Shown one piece after another: positions 1 through 10,982 of a DNA stretch of 26,522 bases (its first letter is position 1; each line of letters starts with the position of its first letter). Made by a program: the position numbers and the translations under genes. The stretch is from positions 1,748,304-1,774,825 of the forward strand of contig SCFE01000017.1 of assembly GCA_004352715.1 (NCBI GenBank). The letters are read 5' to 3'. Source of the stretch: Hofstenia miamia (lineage: Eukaryota; Xenacoelomorpha; Acoela). The notes under the pieces were generated by a model. That model saw only the letters and a program-made list of their open reading frames with translations, did no database searches and was not told where the DNA came from.

Positions 1-202
1 TCTGTGTGAATTCAACTATCTTAAAACATGTGTTTAAATTACAAGCGCGATATCGCAATCTCTCTGTGTGAATACCCTCCTTTATTTCCTCTTGTTTAAA
101 TCTTAAGATTGGCTTTATCGCTCGCTTTCTGTGTGAATTCAACTATCTTAAAACATGTGTTAAAAATACAAGCGCTATATCGCAAGCTTTCTGTGTGAAT
201 GC
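1..202. repeat. dimeric tandem repeat at window start
   Basis: The motif tctgtgtgaat recurs at about 1, 63, 128 and 190. Bases 1-72 and 128-199 are near copies (offset 127), so the higher-order unit is a dimer of two diverged half-units of about 61-66 bp. Each full copy carries an ATATCGC-containing palindromic core (gcgatatcgc near 49; gctatatcgc near 165). The array probably extends left of the window. It could be a satellite fragment or the end of a repeat-rich mobile element. Confidence 0.75.
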
Positions 203-563
203 ACCCTTAGGATCATTTGAAACATCATTGAAATAGGATTTCAAAATACATAAAATATATTGAACTTATGCAGCTAGTTTGGATAAGTTAAAAATACGAA
301 CTCTTTCACAGTTATATGGAATTTATTTCTATGCATTGTTAAAACACTTTCCAGGCGGAGTAGTAAACTTAACTACAATAGTAAATTCGAAATTAGTGTA
401 CAGAGCGGACACTTGAAATAACTTATCATACTACAGAGCAGTCGATACTCAAATATGTTAATAAGCAGACCAAATCTCCCACATACCAAAGTTTCCGGCT
501 ATTCTCTTACTTTTTGCAAGATTTATTACGAAATGAAATTTGCTTTTAAATTTAGTATGGGAT

Positions 564-650
564 TTGTACAGAGCGGACCCAATAATTACGTAAAATTGTA
601 CAAACCGGACTTAATAATTACAAAGGTGTACAGAACGGAGAAAATAATAA
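564..650. repeat. about 31-bp minisatellite upstream of the tetraspanin exon
   Basis: Three consecutive units begin at 564, 596 and 626 with the word ttgtacagagcggac or close variants (ttgtacaaaccggac, gtgtacagaacggag), each followed by an AT-rich spacer with aataattac. A fourth isolated copy of the word is at 396-410. The array ends about 30 bp before the splice acceptor of the tetraspanin exon, so it is intronic. The rest of 203-680 holds nothing I recognise. Confidence 0.6.
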
Positions 651-680
651 CAATAATTATAATAAATAAATATCCTTTAG

Positions 681-2578
681 GGATGGCTGGATTTTCGGTA
701 GTGATGTCATCCCTCGTATGTTGTTTGGCATCAATTGGATGCATTCGAAACAGTCAAGATCTTAAAGACGCTTCCTCTCTAATGAATATCATGAGTGTAT
801 CTGCATCGATAACAGGATTGATATTTGCTATACACTTAAACCAACAACTTAGCGTAGGGGCACTACCGATATCACAGTTGAAAGATGTCATGTACCATCA
901 AGTTAAGCATATGTATTATAACAACATGGAGGAACAAAGTGAAGAGGTAAGGCAGATTTTAGTTTGCTCATAACTAATGGGCTGAATATTTCTATCATTG
1001 GTAAAAAAGCGTTTTGTAAAATATATAAATCAACACTTATATTAACGTGCTTACTTTAAAACGATTACGTTGAGAATAGTTTTATAGGTATTGTAGTAGG
1101 TTTATTCTGCAAATAGCAATTTTGATAAAATCAAAGGGTTTTAGATAATATTCACAATCATGTGTTAACAGATGAAAGAAAACTAAGATCACTAACAGGA
1201 ACTAATCAGTTCAGATAGTTATTTAAGAATTTATAATTTACAAATGCCAAAATTAAATTAACAATATTAACAAAATGGTATTTACCAAAAAGATTAAATT
1301 TGGAATAAACATTCTTTGAGTTTTCGAAAATTACATTTTGCATCCGGTCTGAACAGCAAATTTAAAATATATATATTTGACAAGTTATTTTTATTATTAA
1401 TTATGCATAACTTATACATAGAGCATCAAATAGGCCGAAATTTTAAGCTTAGTACAAACAAAAATAAAAAAATTGCTCATGCCTAGCCTAAAAAATAAGG
1501 GCACCCGGTTCCAAGCCCAGTCAATGCCCTTTTGAACTATGGCATAATAATTGCTTTGTACCACTTCACACACCAATAACACCAATAAAAACCAATTGCT
1601 TTCGTTTCACGAGATTTATTTTACATTATTTTATAATAATTTTTCTTATTAATATCAATAACATTTGCAAACATTTCATACAAAGTGCATTATTTTTTAC
1701 TTATTAACAACTTGTTTAACAAATTATTTGAAACTTTACATTCACAATGTTTTGTGCATCTTAACCTAAATTATAAAGAAATTTGCTAAAATATTATAGA
1801 ATTCCATTTGGCAATGAAGAGGTTAAGATTAATCTGTTACCTAAATAATTTAAGAAACAAGCAAAATACATTTGTTTAAATTACTTTGTAAATATGCTAA
1901 ACGCTTAAGTAGATAATGTATAATACACATAGGTTACGAATTTCTGGGATAAAATCCAATTTGATTACAAATGCTGTGGTGTAATGTCGGCTCAAGATTG
2001 GAAGAGCAGCTTTTACAGCAAAACAACCAACTTACCATGGCCAAAAACATGCTGTTCTGAACTAAGAGAAGTATATAAAACATCAACCGAAGTGCTTTTA
2101 AATCCTCTAGAAGAAACAGCCACAATATCAACTAGACGAATCAAACTGATGCTAATCAATCAATCTGAATTAACCGAACCATGCTATGAAGAAAAAACAC
2201 CCTATGAGGTAAGATTTGTTGCACGTTGGAAATTTAGAGAAATTGAAAACGCATCAATTACATTAACTTAAATCAACTTGGACTTAAAATTCAAGGCTAT
2301 ATTGATGCATTCTTGGATGCAAAAAACAATTTACTTCAATCTATATTTAAACAAAATTTGATAAATACCTTAATTCATTGACAATGACTACCATTTAGAG
2401 TTGTTTGAAAAATTGAAAGATAAACTAGTAAATATCATATTGAAATTATATTTAGAAAGGCTGTTTCAACGGAATATTTAAAGAGTTCGAAGCTATCAAT
2501 TCATCCTATTATTTTATGAACACATTTAGTTTTGTATTGTCTTTTACAGTGAACTTTCTTTATTCTCTAATTATGTAA
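681..2578 (+). CDS. tetraspanin, last three exons (5' partial)
   Basis: Four-pass membrane scaffold protein of the tetraspanin family. Exons are 681-946, 1933-2208 and 2456-2578 (stop TAA 2576-2578). The two introns (986 and 247 nt) are both phase 0, with donors gtaagg/gtaaga and acceptors acatag and tatatttag. Exon 1 starts after tatcctttag with two bases of a split codon and encodes TM2 with the GCIRNS loop and TM3. Exon 2 encodes the large extracellular loop with the hallmark FDYKCCGV motif and the second motif PWPKTCC; EPCYEE adds a fifth cysteine. Exon 3 starts KGCF (sixth cysteine) and runs into a hydrophobic TM4 ending SLIM, with almost no cytoplasmic tail. About 220 residues are visible. 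TM1 and the small loop must come from upstream exons that I cannot see. The family call is secure; the subfamily is unknown. The exons look intact. Confidence 0.88.
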
Positions 2579-3209
2579 AATGTACAAGTAGTTTATAATA
2601 ATTTTTTGTAAATGTTTAAGAAATCCAGTTAAAAATGCAATTACCAACAAAAAATGTCGAAAAAACTAAATTAGCAAAATTACAAGAACGTAGTCATCTT
2701 GATAAACACATAAATAAAAAACTTCAATAGTAAGGGTCAAATACAAAAATCAAAAAAATATTATAAATAGCTTTTAAAAAATTTAAACCTAAATACAATA
2801 AGAAATTCACTGGCCATTAACAAGAAATTAGTTTTGCATTCACATGTATATAAGTAGAAATTTCCAATTGCCTATAACATTGATGCTAGTATATTCATCG
2901 TAGTAATCATATTGCGAAATAAATCTTAAAAAACAATATTTTGAACCAGTATTCCTGCATTCTTACAGACAATATGTTAAATACGATGAAAGTGGACAAA
3001 CATGCGCTAGAGATCATTTATAGTAGTAGTAATAGAGGTAATTAAAGCATGTAGCTGCGAGCATTTAAGAATAATGCATAATTATAGCAACACTATCTAT
3101 TATTCTTATAGACATTCGTTTATTCATATATGAAGTTTTCATCAATGTTATTCTAAATGCGAAAGAAATCACTAGAATTGGTGGTTTTTGAGAAACCAAG
3201 TTAACTTAC
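2579..3209. other. AT-rich intergenic or RB-intronic stretch
   Basis: No exon, RNA gene or repeat recognised on either strand. If the RB gene on the - strand is intact, this is part of its next intron, because the donor at 3208-3209 opens leftwards into it. It also contains the 3' flank of the tetraspanin gene. Confidence 0.5.
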
Positions 3210-3373
3210 CTGTTGCCATGTAAACATTTTGTAAATGCTATTTAACCTTTGTAGATGCATCAAATAAAATACCTCTGTAATATTAGCTCCAAACTTTTCG
3301 CAGAGAACAGAAATTACTGGGGTCGCATCGCCAGTTGCATCAACCATCTCTTTTTCTTGATCAAGAGCTTGTT
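3210..3373 (-). CDS. RB1-like: RB-family exon e (164 nt, or 185 nt with the distal acceptor)
   Basis: Donor CAACAG/gtaagt at the left end, phase 0. It encodes EQALDQEKEMVDATGD, then VISVLCEKFGANITEVFYLM, then LNSIYKMFTWQQ. The upstream intron is only 43 nt if acceptor tttgttag (AG at 3374-3375) is used. A second in-phase acceptor, attttag (AG at 3395-3396), would leave a 22-nt intron and add seven residues (VCYRHLL). The 43-nt form is the more believable one. Confidence 0.68.
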
Positions 3374-6300
3374 CTAACAAATGTCTATAACAAACTAAAA
3401 TTATGCAAATACTTACCAAAACTGGGTTGTAATAAAAAGCGGGGAGTGGTCTTGATAATGTATTCCACACAGCATAAAAGAGTGTGAAATCCAAGAATAA
3501 GTTCGACCGCTGCATTAGCGATGTGATCTAAACCATTTGCTGTAAATATCAATAAGTATATAAATTATTTGTACAAATGGTGAAATATTGAATTTTCAAA
3601 ATCATTTTGAAAGATCCTATTAAGGACCGATATGCAGAGAGTATAACATTTTCTAATAACAAACTTCGATTTTTAATACCGTAAAACAGGGTAATTCGGG
3701 CCAGGTAGGGTAATTCGGGCCACTTTAAATTTTCAACTTCCACGTTTCCTGATGATTACTAATTAACAGCTAGTTACTTGAGTCAGTTCGTATGAAAGGT
3801 AATGATTCATACCTTTTAATTGATTCCTGCATTGTCACTCTATGTAAGTGTCCGCGCAGAGATAAAAGAAAAATCAATAGGTACATTGTTTTGATTGGTT
3901 AGGATCGCTGTAAGTAAAAATGTACAAATGTTCTGCCTAGATTTTGTTTATTAGTTGTCAGTTTTCACTTTTACTTTCACTCTGGGTCGAAATGGCTGAC
4001 AAAATGCTAGAAGCTGTGAAATTTGTAAAGGAGAAAAAACTAAGCCAGAGACAAGCTGCTAAAAAGTTCAATGTTAGTCGTGCTTCATTACAGCGCCATA
4101 TAGAAAATCCAAAAATCTTCCGACCAGGGCATCCAAGTGCTCTTACTGCAACAGAAGAGGAAGTACTTACCAGGACTATAACTACTGTAACAAGTTGGGG
4201 ATTTGGATTTACAAACTCAGTTCTGCAGGACTTTGTATCACGGTATTTATCTCGATGTGGACGTGTCGTTCCTCAATTTAAAGACAACAAACCTGGCAAT
4301 GATTGGGTGAAGAGCTTCATGTCCAGGCACAATTTGGTCAAACGAAAAGCAGGAAATATTACAAGAAATAGAGCGCAAGTAAATGAGTCTACGGTGACAA
4401 ACTACATTGAAGAAATGCGTCAAGCTGGTATTGGAGANNNNNNNNNNNNNNNNNNNNNNNNNNNNNNNNNNNNNNNNNNNNNNNNNNNNNNNNNNNNNNN
4501 NNNNNNNNNNNNNNNNNNNNNNNNNNNNNNNNNNNNNNNNNNNNNNNNNNNNNNNNNNNNNNNNNNNNNNNNNNNNNNNNNNNNNNNNNNNNNNNNNNNN
4601 NNNNNNNNNNNNNNNNNNNNNNNNNNNNNNNNNNNNNNNNNNNNNNNNNNNNNNNNNNNNNNNNNNNNNNNNNNNNNNNNNNNNNNNNNNNNNNNNNNNN
4701 NNNNNNNNNNNNNNNNNNNNNNNNNNNNNNNNNNNNNNNNNNNNNNNNNNNNNNNNNNNNNNNNNNNNNNNNNNNNNNNNNNNNNNNNNNNNNNNNNNNN
4801 NNNNNNNNNNNNNNNNNNNNNNNNNNNNNNNNNNNNNNNNNNNNNNNNNNNNNNNNNNNNNNNNNNNNNNNNNNNNNNNNNNNNNNNNNNNNNNNNNNNN
4901 NNNNNNNNNNNNNNNNNNNNNNNNNNNNNNNNNNNNNNNNNNNNNNNNNNNNNNNNNNNNNNNNNNNNNNNNNNNNNNNNNNNNNNNNNNNNNNNNNNNN
5001 NNNNNNNNNNNNNNNNNNNNNNNNNNNNNNNNNNNNNNNNNNNNNNNNNNNNNNNNNNNNNNNNNNNNNNNNNNNNNNNNNNNNNNNNNNNNNNNNNNNN
5101 NNNNNNNNNNNNNNNNNNNNNNNNNNNNNNNNNNNNNNNNNNNNNNNNNNNNNCTCCGAGAAAGGCACGTGGTGCCAAGATTGTAGCTGGAAGACCTATA
5201 ACGTCTATGCAAATTCAACCCGACAACGGTGATGATGGTGTGGCAATGACACCTTCACAAAGAGGAAAACGACAAAGGTCTCTTGCAAGTGTGATTTCAA
5301 GCACAAGTCAAGCAATCACAGCAAGTACAAATGACTGTGGCATTTGTGGAGTTCACTATGCGGACACTGCTGGTAGTGGAGACTGGGTCAGATGCGTGGA
5401 CTGCATGGCGTGGACATGTGGTCATTGTAATATGGACACTGATGATCCACATTTTTGTTGTTCAATGTGTGCTAACATTTGAACATCAAAAATTTTTGTA
5501 ATGCCTATTTTACCTACATGCTTTGTAATATTTTCGTAGTGGCTCGATTTACCCTGTTTTGTCTACAATATAACATCCTTTAGTTATGGATAAAAAAAGT
5601 ACCATTCTTTTCAACTAATTGTATTACAGCCTTTTTAACTTTTGAAACAACATTTATCCTGCGGTTCATGGAGTGGTTTGAATGCAATAGTTCTTAAAAT
5701 ATAAGGTACATCGTATAAAACATTTAAAAAGGTGGCCCGAATTACCCGGTTTTACGGTATGCATTTTCAAAATCCGGGTGGTGTGAGAATGACATATTCA
5801 TATCTCTAGCCAGGAAAAACCGTTAATTTCGAAAACTTTGATATAAAATATTCATAGCAAAAATTATTCCTAAATTAGTAATTACACCAAGCTGATTATG
5901 TTCCAATAAATGTAAGGGAATAACAGGTAAAATAATACCTTTGACCAGCAGAAACAACAACCAACAACAATGCTTGGATTCGGGGATAGCTATTTGACCG
6001 TCTCTAAATGAGGTTTTACACAATGCACAATGTTAGTAAATACATACACTGTTAACTCACTTACTTCATCACTTAGAAAAATAAATGGATAAATCCTAAA
6101 CATACAAAATATCAATTAAGAGACGGTTATAGTAATATTATGGAATTCAATAGTATAATAAATCATTAATTCCAACCAAATCAGTTATATTTAAAATTAA
6201 AAAGCAAAAATATTTTAGTGGAAATCAAGAATTCTTTATCCAAATTGTAAAATAAATGATAGAACAGACAACTGTCCAAAAAAGCTATTACTAGTAATCA

Positions 6301-7405
6301 TGAAAGATTATTGCATTTTCCAGGTTGAAAAAAATGTTTTTAAATATGTAAACAAAAACGCATATACAAATATATTATTTTTATTTACTAAATAAATTGA
6401 ATAATGCTTAATAAAATGCTCAAAAGCGCAAAATTTATACACTATTTACAAATAAGTGAAACAGCTCAATGCCTTACAAAGGGGAGCGATTTTAAACTTA
6501 ACAGTCTTCGCCAAAGAGGTTTATAAATAATTGTGGTTCAGTGAAAAAATTATGAAAGCCCTGCTTGTGATAAGCAATAACAATTCCTAAATTTACATAA
6601 TGAGTAGTAGGAACGATTTCTTCATTGACTGCAACCTATCAATGGCTAAAAAACTTTGAGGATGCCACACAAATTCGATCAAATGCAAAAAACACTATAT
6701 ATAAAAATACAATTTTTACTGCATTCATCCATAAATAATTTTCACTGTCAATAAAACGCACTTTAACTATGCAGGCAAGCAAATTTTTCGAATCAATTGT
6801 AGGAGAAAACTAATAAATCAACACATGAAACAACTAACTTTGCTTGAATTCAAAACACACAGCACAATGAATAGATTTAGTTCTTTTAAATACATGACTT
6901 ACATACTTTTCAGAACATTTATAAATGCCTCTTTGCAATTATTCAAAACATTACTTGACATATTTTCGGACACATTCTTTTTTAATATTTCGATTACAAA
7001 ATAATCATACAGCAGTTAATACTATAATATTATTGTAGTAAGCGAACTTTGATGACATCAATTTTCCCAGAAAGTTTCTATGGAAGGGTTTAGAACCAGT
7101 TCTCGAAAACTTTTAAATAATTGAGTCTATGTCACTATCACATAGCATATTAAATTAAACATTGAGAAAGTATGTAAGGAAATCTTTACTTTTCAAATTT
7201 GTAGTAGACAGCAGATGTTACACAAAATCGCCGCTCAAAAATGAGGATTCCATCAATAGCTTTATCACTTAGAGCAACGATGTCTCGGAGAAACTTCAAC
7301 TTGGAAAACATATTATACATCCTAAATGGATTTAATAACTATAGTAGTGAACGATTTAAAATATTTCTTCAATTACACAATTAAGTGAAATATAATTATA
7401 ATAAC

Positions 7406-7457
<52 letters not shown>

Positions 7458-10400
7458 GTAATAATAATAATCCAAGGGGAAGAACGCGAAATTGGGACCG
7501 CGACGACCCGGGTTCGAACCCTGCCCCAAAAATTTGCTAATATGAAAGTGAAGAGGCGGATTCCAATCTCGGGAGGGTGGACTCGAAAAGTGGTAGTATA
7601 GGATCCACACAGACCAATGGACGACGGCATAAATGGACAGATGAGAAGAACAGAACAGCACTAGAGTGTTACAGAAGAAGCAGGCCAAATGAGAGGGGCT
7701 ACAGGAAGAGAATGTTGGAAGAATGGCGGAAGGCAGGAACGGGATTAGAAATTACAGATTAGAGGCTTGCAGGACAAATTCGAAAGTTACAGTTGGATGA
7801 GAGTAGGGGAAAAGAGAGTTGAACAGGCTAAGCAAAAGGAAGATGAAGTGATAGACGTTGTGACAGAAGTGGCGGACACAGCAGAACCAGTAGACGCAGA
7901 AACTGCAGCANCTGGGAGAATATATGGGGAAGTGCAGGACCAGAGATAGAGAGTGTACAGATGCAGAAAGAAGTCAGGCAAGAAGAAGAAGTAATCACAA
8001 CTGTAAGGCTGAATGAGGCTCTAAAGAAGATGAAGAACTGGAAGGCGCCAGGCAGAGATTAGGTACATGGGTATTGGCTGAAGAAGTTCACAGGTGTTCA
8101 TGAGAGACTAGCAGTAGCATTGGAGGAGTGTGTGGTGAGTGGGTGTCCAGAGTGGATGGTAGGGGGAAGGACATTTCTGATACAGAAGGACCCAAAGAAA
8201 GGTAGTGAGGCAAGCAACTTCAGACCAATAACATGTCTGCCAACAATGTGGAAATTGCTAACTTCAGTGATTTCAAATAGGCTGGCATGTTAGAGCAGAA
8301 TAGGTTGATACCAGAGGAGCAGAAGCAAGTGGAGACATTGAAGAAGGCAAGCAAAGATTCTGGGTTGGAATTTGGATTAGGTAAGTGTGAGATGGTGACA
8401 ATGACCAAAGGCAAGTGCATAGATGGAGATTGTTTGAAGACGAGTAGTGGGGATCAGATTGAAGAAGTCAAAGAGGGTACAACTACTTAGGTGTGATAGA
8501 GAAAGATAGAACAGATCATGAGGAAATGAGGACGAGGTTAAGAAAAGAATACAAGAGGAGAGTAAGGAAGGTACTACAGAAGTCAGCATTGAATGGGCAG
8601 AACAGCATAAAGGCAATTAATACGTGGGCGATACCAGTGTTGAGATATTCAGCAGGAATAGTTAGAGGGAACAACAATGAACTTAGGGAGCTAGACAGGA
8701 AGACAAGGAAAGTACTAGCAGCAGAGAGAGCATTCAACTTAAATGGAGATGTTGATAGGTTGTACATGACAAAGGAGGAAAAGGACTGCTAAGTGCGGAG
8801 GAAAGTGTAGAGGCTGATGCACTAGGGCTAAAAGAATACGTAGAAGCACAACCTAGAGGGTCCCTACTGGAGGTCACTAAGGAGTTAAGGAAGATAATAA
8901 CTGAGAGTGAAGAAAAGACAGCATACCAGAGTAGGATGAAATTAGAGAGACAAACAAGGTATGGGCAGAAGACAATGTATGGAGAATACTGGAGGAACAC
9001 AGAAAAGTGTGACAGAGAAGAAAGCAACAAGTGGTTAAAGAAGGCAGGACTAAAAAGAGAAACAGAAGCATTGATAATGGCAGAACAGGAGCAAGCAATA
9101 AGAACAAACTGGGTGAAGAAGCATATAGACAGAAATAAGTGATAAGTGTAGGGAGACAAGTGGTATAAGCAAGTTGAACTCCAAGATGAGTATGATGAGG
9201 AGAAAAGTTCACAGGGAAAGAAAGATCAGAAGGGGGAGATACAGAAAAGGAAATACCACATGTCTTGGTTGGGCTAAAATCATTATGGTTAACGGAAGAC
9301 CAAGTAGCCAAAATCGCAGTGTCATCAACCTACAGTAGACAGGATGAGTTGAGGACAGATTGAGGAAGGTCGTTGATAGCAACGAGGAAGAAGAGAACAG
9401 CAAACACAGCACCTTGAGGAGCACCACTAGTGACAAGAGCAGAAGAAATAGACGAGTTGATTTTGACACACTGACGATTGGACAGGTAAGACTGAACGAG
9501 TTCGATGAAATCAGCATCAAAGCCAAATAAACGTCAAGAAGAATAGAATGTGGCAGCCAATTAAAAGCTTTAGAAATGTCAAGAAAAATAATGCAACCAG
9601 GATCATTACAATTAGAGTGGAAATAGCAGTTTGCAATCAAAGTGAGCAAGTTAATGATATTAGAACGCCTCGGAAGGAGGAGAAGAGGAGATGAGGTGAC
9701 GAATTTTAGGGAACATGTAATGAAAGACAAGGCGTTTACAAGATGATTGACAGCCGAGAAAGAATAGAAGTGATTTGAGAGAAGGGAAGCTGATTGGATT
9801 AGGATGTTTTCCAGTAAGGCGGAAAACGCTTGGAGGAGCAAATGTAGAAGAGATGCTTTAAATGGATGGAAAGAATTGGTTGGGACACCATCAGGATAGC
9901 AAGGACAAGACAACTTGCAGGACTTAANNNNNNNNNNNNNNNNNNNNNNNNNNNNNNNNNNNNNNNNNNNNNNNNNNNNNNNNNNNNNNNNNNNNNNNNN
10001 NNNNNNNNNNNNNNNNNNNNNNNNNNNNNNNNNNNNNNNNNNNNNNNNNNNNNNNNNNNNNNNNNNNNNNNNNNNNNNNNNNNNNNNNNNNNNNNNNNNN
10101 NNNNNNNNNNNNNNNNNNNNNNNNNNNNNNNNNNNNNNNNNNNNNNNNNNNNNNNNNNNNNNNNNNNNNNNNNNNNNNNNNNNNNNNNNNNNNNNNNNNN
10201 NNNNNNNNNNNNNNNNNNNNNNNNNNNNNNNNNNNNNNNNNNNNNNNNNNNNNNNNNNNNNNNNNNNNNNNNNNNNNNNNNNNNNNNNNNNNNNNNNNNN
10301 NNNNNNNNNNNNNNNNNNNNNNNNNNNNNNNNNNNNNNNNNNNNNNNNNNNNNNNNNNNNNNNNNNNNNNNNNNNNNNNNNNNNNNNNNNNNNNNNNNNN

Positions 10401-10927
10401 NNNNNNNNNNNNNNNNNNNNNNNNNNNNNNNNNNNNNNNNNNNNNNNNNNNNNNNNNNNNNNNNNNNNNNNNNNNNNNNNNNNNNNNNNNNNNNNNNNNN
10501 NNNNNNNNNNNNNNNNNNNNNNNNNNNNNNNNNNNNNNNNNNNNNNNNNNNNNNNNNNNNNNNNNNNNNNNNNNNNNNNNNNNNNNNNNNNNNNNNNNNN
10601 NNNNNNNNNNNNNNNNNNNNNNNNNNNNNNNNNNNNNNNNNNNNNNNNNNNNNNNNNNNNNNNNNNNNNNNNNNNNNNNNNNNNNNNNNNNNNNNNNNNN
10701 NNNNNNNNNNNNNNNNNNNNNNNNNNNNNNNNNNNNNNNNNNNNNNNNNNNNNNNNNNNNNNNNNNNNNNNNNNNNNNNNNNNNNNNNNNNNNNNNNNNN
10801 NNNNNNNNNNNNNNNNNNNNNNNNNNNNNNNNNNNNNNNNNNNNNNNNNNNNNNNNNNNNNNNNNNNNNNNNNNNNNNNNNNNNNNNNNNNNNNNNNNNN
10901 NNNNNNNNNNNNNNNNNNNNNNNNNNN

Positions 10928-10982
<55 letters not shown>

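Larger units (their letters stand above)
3679..5757 (+). mobile_element. pogo-like (Tc1/mariner superfamily) DNA transposon
   Basis: Terminal inverted repeats of 25 bp (3679-3703 and 5733-5757) match at all but one position and are flanked by TA on both sides (3677-3678 and 5758-5759), the target duplication of this superfamily. The internal ORF is a pogo-type transposase. Total length is 2079 bp as assembled, including a 716-base gap. It is inserted in an RB-family intron, in the opposite orientation to that gene. Well-kept ends and an open ORF on both sides of the gap suggest a fairly young insertion. Confidence 0.92.

Noticed and set aside
4247-5218. - strand ORFs across the pogo transposase
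   Set aside because: Antisense to the transposase and held open by N.
6500-6640. 45-codon - strand open stretch between splice-like signals, considered as an RB exon
   Set aside because: Its phase does not fit the flanking exons, and exons b and c join perfectly without it.
7373-7688. Two - strand ORFs with long Tyr or Ile runs
   Set aside because: They are translations of the (AAT)n microsatellite plus LINE antisense; not genes.
8377-9311. Several - strand ORFs of 80-144 codons rich in Ser, Leu, Phe and Cys
   Set aside because: Antisense shadows of the A/G-rich + strand LINE.
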